Below, in pieces: positions 21,703-28,285 of a DNA stretch of 52,704 bases. Location of the stretch: the IMG/VR virus record IMGVR_UViG_3300046715_000106, positions 1 to 52,704 of that record. One strand, given 5' to 3'. A program made the position numbers and the translations under genes. The DNA comes from a virus. Below the pieces are notes generated by a model, which saw nothing but the letters and a program-made list of their open reading frames with translations, searched no databases and was not told the origin of the DNA. How positions within the stretch are numbered: position 1 is the stretch's first letter; each line of letters opens with the position of its first letter.

Positions 21703-21842
21703 GCCGCGTCGACTGGGGCTGGGTCCTCGGCGTCACCGTCATCTGCTGGCCCTTCGCGTTCTGCGCCCTCCTCGGCATCCGCCGGGGCGGGCGCGCCCTC
21801 ACCCGCTACGCACGCACCCACCTCCGACGGGGGACCCGATGA
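21699..21842 (+). CDS. Single-pass small membrane protein
   Basis: Encodes 47 residues from GTG overlapping the HAD stop. Residues 6-26 are hydrophobic (WVLGVTVICWPFAFCALLGI), and the rest is strongly Arg-rich, giving a one-pass protein with a basic cytosolic tail. The overlap at both ends supports it. Confidence 0.55.
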   Translation: MSRVDWGWVLGVTVICWPFAFCALLGIRRGGRALTRYARTHLRRGTR

Positions 21843-22201
21843 CCACAGCTCAGCTCACCCTCGACATACCGGCCACACCGCCCCCACCTGGTGCTGCCCT
21901 GCGCGTCGACGAGATAGGCGTCGCCCTGCATGCCCCCCGCGAGACCCGGGCGACGTGGGAGCTGTACCGGCTGCGCCACGCCACCCGGTTGACGACCGTC
22001 GCCGTGCGCATGCCCGGCGACCTGATCGACATCGCCTGCGACGACCGGGCCCACGCGCAGTGGCTGGCCGACTGGCTGCACTCCCTCGGCGTCCCGAAGG
22101 TCTCGCTCAAGGTCCACGGCGGCGCAGCGATGACCCGCCGCGACCCCGAACCCGACGACGACGACAACGGGCCATGGTGCCCGGCAAGGGGGCAGCGATG
22201 A
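21839..22201 (+). CDS. Hypothetical protein
   Basis: Encodes 120 residues. It has a beta-rich centre (TRLTTVAVRMPGDLIDIACD) and an amphipathic helix (AHAQWLADWLHSLGVP), ending in an acidic tail. It overlaps both neighbours by four bases. No family recognised. Confidence 0.6.
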   Translation: MTTAQLTLDIPATPPPPGAALRVDEIGVALHAPRETRATWELYRLRHATRLTTVAVRMPGDLIDIACDDRAHAQWLADWLHSLGVPKVSLKVHGGAAMTRRDPEPDDDDNGPWCPARGQR

Positions 22202-22401
22202 TCGCCGCGCTCGTCGCCACCCTCACCCTCGCCGCCGGCTGGACCATCGGCTACCGCATCCGCCCCCACACCCCGCCCGCGCCCGGCTGCCCCTGCGCCG
22301 ACGAGGCCGCGATCGCCGCCGACACCGCGTTCATAGCCGAGCAGCGCGCCCGCTTCGACGAGATCGTCGCCGGGTTCAACGACAAGGACCAAGCCGCATG
22401 A
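22198..22401 (+). CDS. Small membrane protein
   Basis: Encodes 67 residues. It has an N-terminal hydrophobic helix (IAALVATLTLAAGWTIGY) followed by a Cys pair (GCPCADE) and an acidic tail. The Cys pair just outside the helix could be periplasmic or cytosolic, depending on topology. Coupled by ATGA to the nucleotidyltransferase-like gene. Confidence 0.55.
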   Translation: MIAALVATLTLAAGWTIGYRIRPHTPPAPGCPCADEAAIAADTAFIAEQRARFDEIVAGFNDKDQAA

Positions 22402-22769
22402 ACGACCGCCCCATGATCGGCGTCGGCATGCCCGCCGCCCTCCACCTCGAAGCCTTCGGCCGCGAGATCAACGACGCCTTCGGCCACCTGCCCTACCTCG
22501 TCGGCACGGCCGCCGTCGGCAAGCAGTGGCGGGACGTCGACGTCCGCCTGATCCTGACCGACGACGAGTTCGACGCACTGTTCCCGCAGCCCACCGGACC
22601 CGGCCAGCCCGACGGGCGGTGGGGCCTGCTGTGCGCAGCGATCTCCGAGCTGGCCCGCGTCCGCACCGGGCTGCCCGTCGACTTCCAGATCCAGCGGCAG
22701 AGCTACGCCAACGACCGCTTCCCCGGGGTGCGGCAGGCCCTCGGCCTCCACGACAGGAACGGCCAATGA
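22398..22769 (+). CDS. Nucleotidyltransferase-fold-like protein
   Basis: Encodes 123 residues. The segment VGTAAVGKQWRDVDVRLIL matches the core of the minimal nucleotidyltransferase fold: a glycine-containing loop followed by R-D-V-D-V (D-x-D) on a beta strand. A further strand (LPVDFQIQR) could carry the third acidic residue. Minimal NTases modify tRNAs, proteins or small molecules, often in toxin-antitoxin or defence settings. No HEPN-like or antitoxin partner is visible next to it, so its role is open. Confidence 0.55.
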   Translation: MNDRPMIGVGMPAALHLEAFGREINDAFGHLPYLVGTAAVGKQWRDVDVRLILTDDEFDALFPQPTGPGQPDGRWGLLCAAISELARVRTGLPVDFQIQRQSYANDRFPGVRQALGLHDRNGQ

Positions 22770-23161
22770 CCGACCGCCACACCGCCGACACGATCAACAG
22801 CGACGCCCTCGACCAGCTGTACGAGCGGCTCGACCGAGCACGGGCCGCCGCCGCTCTCCACCGGCAGGGGCTGCTCACCACGGCTGAGCTGTACGCCGTG
22901 ATCGAGGCCGCTCACGAGTCCGGCCCGGCAGCGACCCAAGCGACCGACAGCGAGCAGCCGCTGTTCCTGCCCCGCGCCGAGGTCACCACACTCCACCGCA
23001 CCCTCGGCCAACTCCTCGGCGACGAAGACGCACAAGCCATCGCCCGCGTCCGCGCCCTGCACCACGAGGAGTACGGGTCGTGCGCCGAGTGCACCCACGA
23101 GTTCAGCGTGCCGTTCCCATGCCCGACGGTCCGCGCGATCGACGGAGAGGAGCAGCCGTGA
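22766..23161 (+). CDS. Hypothetical protein with Cys motif
   Basis: Encodes 131 residues, mostly helical (LYERLDRARAAAALHRQGLL; TTLHRTLGQLLGDEDAQAIA), ending in SCAECTHEFSVPFPCPTV with three Cys. It overlaps both neighbouring genes. Possibly a small zinc-stabilised helical protein; function unknown. Confidence 0.6.
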   Translation: MTDRHTADTINSDALDQLYERLDRARAAAALHRQGLLTTAELYAVIEAAHESGPAATQATDSEQPLFLPRAEVTTLHRTLGQLLGDEDAQAIARVRALHHEEYGSCAECTHEFSVPFPCPTVRAIDGEEQP

Positions 23162-23352
23162 CCACCTGCCGCGACTGCCGCCACCCCTACCACCCCGGCA
23201 CCAGCTGCCAACTCGCCGCCGAACGCCGCGAACTATGGGAAGCCTTCGACGCCTACGCCGGACAGAGCCTCAACTTCCTCGCGTCCCTCGCCGGGCGCAC
23301 CCCGATGTCCGAGGTGCCGCCCGCGCTGCGCGGCCCCAACTGGAAGGCGTAG
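23158..23352 (+). CDS. Small zinc-knuckle protein, last gene of early operon
   Basis: Encodes 64 residues from GTG at 23158. The N-terminus is TTCRDCRHPYHPGTSCQLAA (C-x2-C ... H ... C), which can bind one zinc, followed by a helix. It is the final gene before the double hairpin at 23366-23498. Confidence 0.6.
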   Translation: MTTCRDCRHPYHPGTSCQLAAERRELWEAFDAYAGQSLNFLASLAGRTPMSEVPPALRGPNWKA

Positions 23353-23365
23353 CCCGGACACGAAC

Positions 23366-23498
23366 GCGGCCCGCCGCTGGTGGAGAGAACGACGGGCCGC
23401 GCGCCTCCAAGGGCATCCCTCGCGGGGTGCAGCCGACGGTACGCCCGCACCAGGCAGGCATGGAAGAGCCCCGACCGAGAGGTGGTCGGGGCTTCTTC
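23366..23498. terminator. Tandem terminators ending the early operon
   Basis: Two hairpins: GCGGCCCG/CGGGCCGC at 23366-23400, and AGCCCCGACC/GGTCGGGGCT at 23467-23493, extended by GAAG/CTTC pairs. The second ends in TTCTTC. They separate the rightward early operon from the leftward pair at 23531-24123 and probably work in both directions. Confidence 0.75.
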
Positions 23499-23530
23499 GT
23501 GTGCGGGGTGTCATCCCCAAGCGGTGTCGC

Positions 23531-23914
23531 TCATGATGCCCACTCCTCCCGGTATCCAGGACGGTCAGCGTACGCCGACGCGAGCAGGCGCACCGCGGTG
23601 ATGCCGCTCGGGTTGGTCTCCAGGCACAGGCCTGCGGCGATCTCGTCGGCGTCGTGGCAGCATCCCCACTCGCCGTCGATCTTCGCCTCGTAGATGAACA
23701 CCTCGTCGAGCATCTTCCGCTTGGCGTCGATCTCGCGCAGCACCCGAGCCGGATCATGACGGGCCATGTGGGCGAGGACTTCCACGCCGAGGTGCGGGCC
23801 GTAGATGGCGATGTCGCGCTCGGCCCACTTGCCGTCGCCCGAGCAGGCGCGCGCTACCCGCTCGTCCTCGTCGAGTTGGGCCGTCAGCCACTGCACAAGA
23901 TCCACGCCGCTCAC
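23531..23914 (-). CDS. DUF6221-like hypothetical protein
   Basis: Encodes 127 residues. It shows the pattern of a common Streptomyces family: DLVQWLTAQLDEDERVARAC at the start, HMARHDPARVLREIDAKRKM in the middle, a Cys/His pair (GCCHDADEIAAGLC) and a C-terminal ADRPGYREEW. The function of the family is unknown; it is common on actinobacterial chromosomes and mobile elements. It is the distal gene of a leftward pair with the ribbon-helix-helix protein (overlap at 23911). Confidence 0.7.
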   Translation of the reverse strand: MSGVDLVQWLTAQLDEDERVARACSGDGKWAERDIAIYGPHLGVEVLAHMARHDPARVLREIDAKRKMLDEVFIYEAKIDGEWGCCHDADEIAAGLCLETNPSGITAVRLLASAYADRPGYREEWAS

Positions 23915-24123
23915 TCCTCAGCACCATCCGACTCAGGCGCCTCCCACACGTTCCGGGCAGGACGCTCGGGCATCCGCGCACCCGGCGTACGCAGGTACCA
24001 AGCGATGAACTCCCTGATCACCGTGGCCCGATCAGTGCCCAACGCCTTCGCCGCTGCGTCGAAGTCGTACCACTCATCGCCGATACGGATCTGGCGAGCA
24101 GGGGTCTTCGGCGCGTTTGGCAT
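23911..24123 (-). CDS. Ribbon-helix-helix-like DNA-binding protein
   Basis: Encodes 70 residues from ATG at 24123. Residues about 7-45 show the RHH pattern: a basic strand (ARQIRIGDEWYDF), helix A (DAAAKALGTD) and helix B (RATVIREFIAWYLR). RHH dimers bind short palindromes in arrays. Immediately upstream lie five copies of GTAGCTAC, so it is the natural candidate to bind them and to control both its own operon and the rightward cassette from 24302. Confidence 0.7.
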   Translation of the reverse strand: MPNAPKTPARQIRIGDEWYDFDAAAKALGTDRATVIREFIAWYLRTPGARMPERPARNVWEAPESDGAEE

Positions 24124-24142
24124 GCGCAAACCGTATCCGGGC

Positions 24143-24289
24143 GTAGCTACACGCGGCAATGGAAGCTCCTCTCATCGGTAGCTACACGCGTCTCGGATCG
24201 AACGGCTTGCGGTGTAGCTACACCTCACTCTAAGGTGTAGCTACACCTCCAATCAAGGCGGTGCAATCCAACGGGGTGTAGCTACACCC
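24143..24289. promoter_or_regulatory. Five-copy GTAGCTAC operator array
   Basis: GTAGCTAC occurs at 24143, 24178, 24214, 24238 and 24278. The last three are extended palindromes GGTGTAGCTACACC, and the rightmost is GGGTGTAGCTACACCC (16 bases). Centres are 35, 36, 23 and 41 bases apart. The array fills the gap between the divergent genes 23911-24123 and 24302-24451. Such iterated palindromes are typical of cooperative repressor operators or plasmid iterons/centromere-like sites. Confidence 0.85.
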
Positions 24290-24301
24290 GAGGGGGAGCA
24301 A

Positions 24302-24451
24302 GTGACCGCAGAACCCGAGCCGGACCTCACGCCGCAGCCGAACCAGATCCTCGCCGCACCCGCCACCGTGCAGGCCTGCCAGCAGGACTACGCGGCCGGC
24401 GCCGACGTCCGCCAGACCATGGCCGACCAGGAAGCGAGGGCGCAGCGCTGA
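24302..24451 (+). CDS. Very small hypothetical protein, first gene of cassette
   Basis: Encodes 49 residues from GTG at 24302, preceded by GAGGGGGAGC, a strong ribosome binding site. It has a Pro/Glu N-terminus and the helical segment VQACQQDYAAGADVRQTMAD. Its stop overlaps the ATG of the next gene. Unknown function; the strong site directly behind the operator array argues that it is real. Confidence 0.6.
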   Translation: MTAEPEPDLTPQPNQILAAPATVQACQQDYAAGADVRQTMADQEARAQR

Positions 24452-24648
24452 TGAGCTTCCTCGGACGGATCTTCGGCGGCGGCAACGACCGCGAGCTCGC
24501 CGAAACGAAGTACGCCGGGCGTGAGTCCGCCACCGCCAGCGCCGCCCGCGGCCGCCGCCAAGGCCACAAGCGCAGCGGCGCCACCAAGGCCGCCCGCGCC
24601 GGCCAGTCCTGGGAGGACAAGTACTTCCACGACCACGGCGGCTACTGA
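24451..24648 (+). CDS. Small basic hypothetical protein
   Basis: Encodes 65 residues. It has a hydrophobic N-terminus with glycines (MSFLGRIFGGGNDRE), a basic middle (AARGRRQGHKRSGATKAARA) and the C-terminal WEDKYFHDHGGY. It is coupled to the preceding gene and closed by a strong terminator at 24662. Function unknown. Confidence 0.6.
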   Translation: MSFLGRIFGGGNDRELAETKYAGRESATASAARGRRQGHKRSGATKAARAGQSWEDKYFHDHGGY

Positions 24649-24661
24649 CCACCACCAACCA

Positions 24662-24698
24662 CCGGGCCCGTGCTGTCCACCCCCCAGCACGGGCCCGG
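24662..24698. terminator. Strong hairpin terminator
   Basis: CCGGGCCCGTGCTG (24662-24675) pairs perfectly with CAGCACGGGCCCGG (24685-24698) around a 9-base loop, with a pyrimidine run downstream. It limits readthrough from the operator-proximal genes into the lipoprotein gene. Confidence 0.75.
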
Positions 24699-24724
24699 CC
24701 CCTTCTTCCGAGAGGCACCACCCC

Positions 24725-25066
24725 ATGAAGATCCGCCGTATCACCGTCGCCCTGCTCGCCGCCGCCGCGTTCGCGCTCACCGCCTGCGGCCACAGCAGCC
24801 CGCCCGCCAGCACCAGCAGCGCCACCACCACCGTCGCGCCCGAGCCCACGCCGACACCCGAGCTCACCCCCGACGACATGACCGACGCCATCGTCGACAT
24901 CACCTGGGGCCAGACCAGCGAGGCCGACAAGGACGACCTGTGCGCAGGCATCGCGCTCCTCGGCACCGACTGGGCTGCCGAGCAGCTGGCCATCGGAGGC
25001 GGCGACGACAGCCTCGACTGGGACCGGGCCGCCGTCCTCTACGAAGCGAAGTGCAACGCGCGCTGA
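24725..25066 (+). CDS. Secreted lipoprotein
   Basis: Encodes 113 residues from ATG at 24725. The signal peptide has a KIRR n-region, a hydrophobic core and the lipobox ALTAC with Cys at about residue 21. A Ser/Thr/Pro-rich linker follows, then a small acidic domain with two Cys (about 70 and 110) that could form a disulfide. Phage-encoded lipoproteins expressed from lysogens often block superinfection. A second one is at 28286-28738. Confidence 0.8.
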   Translation: MKIRRITVALLAAAAFALTACGHSSPPASTSSATTTVAPEPTPTPELTPDDMTDAIVDITWGQTSEADKDDLCAGIALLGTDWAAEQLAIGGGDDSLDWDRAAVLYEAKCNAR

Positions 25067-25110
25067 CCCGCCATCCGTTCGCCACCCTCGCCGCCACCCA
25101 GGAGCTCTTC

Positions 25111-25578
25111 ATGACCACGCCGCCCGCCGTACTCGAACAGCGCCGCGCCACCGTGCGCCAACTGCACGCGGCCGGCCACTCCAACCGCGCCATCGCGCGC
25201 CAGCTCGGCGTCAGCAAGGACGCCGTGGCGCGCGACCTGCGAGCCACCGAGCCACCCCCCGGTGAGCCGCAGGCCGCGCCGGACGCGCCACCCGCCGAGA
25301 CGGCTGTGCACGCCACCAGCGAGCCGGACCGAGCCACGCCCGCGCCGCCCATCCCGACCAGCGGCAACCCAGTGAAACCGTGGCTCGTCCACGACATGGA
25401 CCCGCGGCTCGTCCAGGACCTCAACATCCTCATCGACCCGCGCACCGGCCGCCTGCCCGCGCCACTGGAGCGCGCCATCAGCATCGCCGCCGCGGCCCGG
25501 CGCGCCGCCTGGCGCGGCAGCGAGTCGAGCCAGGCGCGCGACGACCGCGCCACCGCGAGCCAGGGCGGCGCGCGATGA
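25111..25578 (+). CDS. HTH protein of the membrane-protein cassette
   Basis: Encodes 155 residues from ATG at 25111 with AGGAGCTC upstream. Residues about 8-45 form an HTH of resolvase/HTH_38 type: RRATVRQLHAAGHSNRAIAR, QLGVSKDAVARDL. A Pro/Ala linker follows, then a helical C-terminus (DPRLVQDLNILIDPRTGRLP). In Streptomyces integrative conjugative elements such HTH proteins accompany spread genes. It overlaps the next gene by four bases. Confidence 0.65.
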   Translation: MTTPPAVLEQRRATVRQLHAAGHSNRAIARQLGVSKDAVARDLRATEPPPGEPQAAPDAPPAETAVHATSEPDRATPAPPIPTSGNPVKPWLVHDMDPRLVQDLNILIDPRTGRLPAPLERAISIAAAARRAAWRGSESSQARDDRATASQGGAR

Positions 25579-26168
25579 GCGACCAGAAGCCGGGCGCAGA
25601 CGAGCTCCGGATGCGCGGCATCCTCCGCAGGCGCGGTGTCGGGTATGACGCCGGACCCCCTGCTGTCCCACCGGCCCTGCCCGACGGGTACGAGCCCGCG
25701 CAGGCCGACGCCGACTGGTGGGACGACCTCTACGACGAGGACGACCCCGGGCCCGCAGAAGGGGAGGAGCCCGCGGCGACGGACGCTGCCCCGTCCGGGC
25801 CCGGCTGGTGGCAGACGCAGCCCAACTACTACCCGCGCCCCCACATGCCGGCCGCCCTCACCCGCACCCGCGACCGCGCCGACGCCGCGCTCAGCCCCCG
25901 CACCCGCAAGCTCCTGTACAACGCGTCCGCGGCCGGGGCCGGTTGGGTCCTCGGCCTCTACGACCAGCTCGCCCACGCGATCGCGGACTGCGGCCAGCAG
26001 TACAGCATCAGCGGCGCCCTCACCCTCGGCATTGGCGCCTGCCTCCTCATCGCCCACGTGTGGGACCGGCGCACCCGCCACTGGTGGCCCGGCATCGCCT
26101 GGGTCGCCCGCATCCCGCTTGCCACCGCCCTCACTGCGCTCGCCCTGTGGGCGCCCGCGTCAGCCTGA
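25575..26168 (+). CDS. Polytopic membrane protein (Spd-like candidate)
   Basis: Encodes 197 residues. The first 110 residues are soluble, acidic and Trp-rich (ADWWDDLYDEDD). The C-terminal half has two or three membrane helices (SGALTLGIGACLLIAHVW; WVARIPLATALTALALW). The signature LSPRTRKLLYNASAAGAGW with HVWDRRTRHWWPG recalls membrane proteins of Streptomyces conjugative elements, which support plasmid spread through mycelium. No TraB-type translocase is present here, so transfer itself is not implied. Assignment is from memory of the family and tentative. Confidence 0.55.
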   Translation: MSDQKPGADELRMRGILRRRGVGYDAGPPAVPPALPDGYEPAQADADWWDDLYDEDDPGPAEGEEPAATDAAPSGPGWWQTQPNYYPRPHMPAALTRTRDRADAALSPRTRKLLYNASAAGAGWVLGLYDQLAHAIADCGQQYSISGALTLGIGACLLIAHVWDRRTRHWWPGIAWVARIPLATALTALALWAPASA

Positions 26169-26181
26169 ACAGGGGAAAACT

Positions 26182-26694
26182 ATGTTCACGCACATCATCG
26201 CCGCCGCCCCCGCCATCAGCGTGGAAGGCGGACGCATCCTCGGCTCGGTCGGCGCGGGCGGTATCGCGACCGCGCTCACCGTGATCCTCGTCGCCGGGAT
26301 CCGCGAGCCGAAGGGTGGTGGAGGCGCCGGCCCGGGCGGCGGCGGGGGTGGCGGGAAGAAGGGCCGCATCCGCAAGCGGCTGACCAGCGACCAAGCCCAG
26401 TGGACGGGTGTCGCCGCGGGCACGTTCTACATGACCGCCGGGTCCATCTGGACGGTCGGCAAGAACCTCTCCGACGCGTTCGCCACCGTCTTCACCGGCG
26501 GCGGGTTCGGCACGGCGGGCATGGGCGCGGTCAGCCTGCTGCTCGCGGCGCTCATGTACTTCCGTGAGCTGGCCCCGGCGAAGGCTGCGTTCGTGGGCGT
26601 GTTGGCGGCGGGGGTGTGGTCGCAGGCGGGCGGGATTTGGGGTCTGCCGCAGGCGTTGATCCTCACCGGGGCGCATGCGGTGGGCGCCATCTAA
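26182..26694 (+). CDS. Polytopic membrane protein with Gly-rich loop (Spd-like candidate)
   Basis: Encodes 170 residues from ATG at 26182 with AGGGG upstream. About four hydrophobic helices: one N-terminal (ILGSVGAGGIATALTVILVA), then a Gly-rich basic loop (about 48-70), then three near the C-terminus (WTGVAAGTFYMTAGSIW; MGAVSLLLAALMYF; AAFVGVLAAGVWSQAGGIWG). The arrangement resembles small integral membrane proteins of the Streptomyces spd loci. It overlaps the next gene by one base. Confidence 0.55.
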   Translation: MFTHIIAAAPAISVEGGRILGSVGAGGIATALTVILVAGIREPKGGGGAGPGGGGGGGKKGRIRKRLTSDQAQWTGVAAGTFYMTAGSIWTVGKNLSDAFATVFTGGGFGTAGMGAVSLLLAALMYFRELAPAKAAFVGVLAAGVWSQAGGIWGLPQALILTGAHAVGAI

Positions 26695-27353
26695 TGAAGA
26701 TCATTACGAAGGCAGGGGAGCGGCTCCCCCAATGGCTGGCCACCGAGATCCGGCCCGTCCTCGCATTCACCGGAGCAGGCCGCGCCCTCGTGACCGGGTC
26801 CCGGATCCTCACCCGCCGCGGATGGGACGCCCTCAGCGAACGCCTCTACGGGTGGGAAAAGTACGGGGCCCTGGCGTTCACCGGATACGCGGCCGTCTAC
26901 ACCGGCGGCCACGCCCCGCACATCGCACGCTTCGTCATCCCCGCGGCCGCCGTCGTCTGGTGTGTCGCCGCATGGTGGGTGGCCCCGCCCGTTGTGCAGC
27001 CGGCCGTCGAGGACACCGAACCGGAACCCGACGAGCAGCCCGGCGCCAGCGACCCCCAAGGGGTGTACGAGGCCACCCTCGAATGGATCTGGCAACAGAT
27101 CGGCGACGCCCAAGGCGTACACCTCCGCGACCTCCTCGCCCACGCCCACGCCCACGGCATGTTCGAGGACCTGGAAGTGACCGACCTCAAGGGCCACTTG
27201 GAGCGGTGGGCGATCCCCATCCGCAAGCGCTGCCGAGTCCGCGGACTCGGGGTGACCGTCGGCATCCACCGGGACGACCTGCCAGCCCCTTCCCGCCCCT
27301 CCCCCGGGCGAGAGGCCCAAGACCCCCCGGAATCTGAACTACACGCTGGGTGA
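26694..27353 (+). CDS. Membrane protein with cytosolic C-terminal domain (Spd-like candidate)
   Basis: Encodes 219 residues. One or two membrane helices at about 55-105 (ALAFTGYAAVYTGGHA; FVIPAAAVVWCVAAWWV) are followed by an acidic linker and a soluble domain (GVYEATLEWIWQQIGDAQGV; GHLERWAIPIRKRCRVRG) that looks like a small winged-helix or DNA/protein interaction domain. Third of three consecutive membrane proteins, consistent with a membrane complex. Conjugative-element relatives are suspected but not proven here. Confidence 0.55.
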   Translation: MKIITKAGERLPQWLATEIRPVLAFTGAGRALVTGSRILTRRGWDALSERLYGWEKYGALAFTGYAAVYTGGHAPHIARFVIPAAAVVWCVAAWWVAPPVVQPAVEDTEPEPDEQPGASDPQGVYEATLEWIWQQIGDAQGVHLRDLLAHAHAHGMFEDLEVTDLKGHLERWAIPIRKRCRVRGLGVTVGIHRDDLPAPSRPSPGREAQDPPESELHAG

Positions 27354-27417
27354 CCTGCGAAACCACACCCCGACTACGCCCCGACTACAGGGGCCGACCA
27401 CAGGACGGAGGCCCGGG

Positions 27418-27669
27418 ATGCCGTACGTGTACCGCTGCCGGAAGTGCCGCGCATCAAGCCCCCCGGGCCCCCGAAGAACCGCCGAGGAGTACCGGCAGGA
27501 GCACCGCGACGAGAGGCACGGCGGGCTCGTCCCGCGCGGCGAAGAGATCGTGCGGGTACCAGGGAGCACCCCGAATCCGGACGGCAGATACGTCAGCACG
27601 GGTGGGCTCCTCGGTCTGCTCGGTCTGCTCGCGGTCGCCGAGTTCCTGGCGCGGGTCCTCGGCCGGTGA
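27418..27669 (+). CDS. Zinc-ribbon plus membrane-anchor small protein
   Basis: Encodes 83 residues from ATG at 27418. The N-terminus PYVYRCRKCRASSP has a C-x2-C ribbon half, with a His further on (QEHRDERHGG). The C-terminal 20 residues are a hydrophobic helix (GGLLGLLGLLAVAEFLARVL), giving a tail-anchored topology. Similar MPYEYRC-type small proteins are found in Streptomyces mobile elements, which fits the preceding membrane genes. Confidence 0.6.
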   Translation: MPYVYRCRKCRASSPPGPRRTAEEYRQEHRDERHGGLVPRGEEIVRVPGSTPNPDGRYVSTGGLLGLLGLLAVAEFLARVLGR

Positions 27670-27735
27670 CCGGTTGCCCGGACCGCCTGCACCCGCGGGC
27701 GGTGCGGGGAGCCAGGCACCGCCTGAACTCCACAC

Positions 27736-27779
27736 CCCGGGACGGCTGTTCCTCCGCCAAGACGTCCAGCCGCCCCGGG
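27736..27779. terminator. Intergenic hairpin
   Basis: CCCGGGACGGCTG pairs with CAGCCGCCCCGGG with one bulge, around an 18-base loop. It lies in the 143-base gap between 27418-27669 and 27813-27959. Confidence 0.5.
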
Positions 27780-27812
27780 CCCATCCCGATCACACGAGAC
27801 AGGAGCGCCATC

Positions 27813-27959
27813 ATGGCACTCGGCTGGACGACCAACCCCGAGCCGGACGACGAGCGGCTGCAAGGACACGAGACCGTCTACCAGGCAAGCCGCGGCGGGC
27901 ACTTCCCCGTCGAGGAGAAGCCCGTACCGGGAACACCGCAGGAGCCGCAGCAGAGTTGA
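27813..27959 (+). CDS. Very small hypothetical protein
   Basis: Encodes 48 residues from ATG at 27813 with AGGAGCG upstream. It is hydrophilic and acidic (WTTNPEPDDERLQGHETVYQ). It is framed by hairpins at 27736 and 27997, so it is a separate small transcription unit. Function unknown. Confidence 0.5.
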   Translation: MALGWTTNPEPDDERLQGHETVYQASRGGHFPVEEKPVPGTPQEPQQS

Positions 27960-27996
27960 CGCGCCCTGCCACACTGGCGGCAGGTCGTCAGTGCCA

Positions 27997-28031
27997 GGCC
28001 CCGCCACGCAACCCCCCGTCGTGGCGGGGCC
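27997..28031. terminator. Perfect hairpin after 27959
   Basis: GGCCCCGCCACG pairs perfectly with CGTGGCGGGGCC around an 11-base loop, between 27813-27959 and 28064-28213. Confidence 0.65.
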
Positions 28032-28063
28032 GTCCCACACCAGCACAGCGATAGGACAAGACC

Positions 28064-28213
28064 ATGACGGACAACAGGCCGGCCCGCCGCACGCACACCC
28101 GCCTCGCCGACATCGATCCGACCGCGCAGTCGACGGTGCGCTCGGCTGGCAGGGTGCGGGACATCCCGGGCCGCCGGCCCGCCAAGCCGATCACCTTCGA
28201 CTCGGCGCTGTAG
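28064..28213 (+). CDS. Very small basic hypothetical protein
   Basis: Encodes 49 residues from ATG at 28064, preceded by GATAGGACAAG. It is Arg-rich (RPARRTHTRLADIDPTAQST) and ends in KPITFDSAL. Isolated between two hairpins. Coding status rests mainly on the ribosome binding site and frame composition. Confidence 0.45.
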   Translation: MTDNRPARRTHTRLADIDPTAQSTVRSAGRVRDIPGRRPAKPITFDSAL

Positions 28214-28223
28214 CACCCATACG

Positions 28224-28264
28224 CGAAGGGCCCCTGCTGGCTTGGGAGCAGCAGGGGCCCTTCG
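28224..28264. terminator. Bidirectional terminator
   Basis: CGAAGGGCCCCTGCTG pairs perfectly (16 bases) with CAGCAGGGGCCCTTCG around a 9-base loop. It lies between the convergent genes ending at 28213 (+) and 28286 (-), the strongest hairpin of the region. Confidence 0.85.
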
Positions 28265-28285
28265 TCATCCCCGAGACCGGCCGCG

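Noticed and set aside
25575-27353. Functional conjugation system
   Set aside because: No TraB/FtsK translocase or relaxase is visible; only spread-like membrane proteins are suggested.
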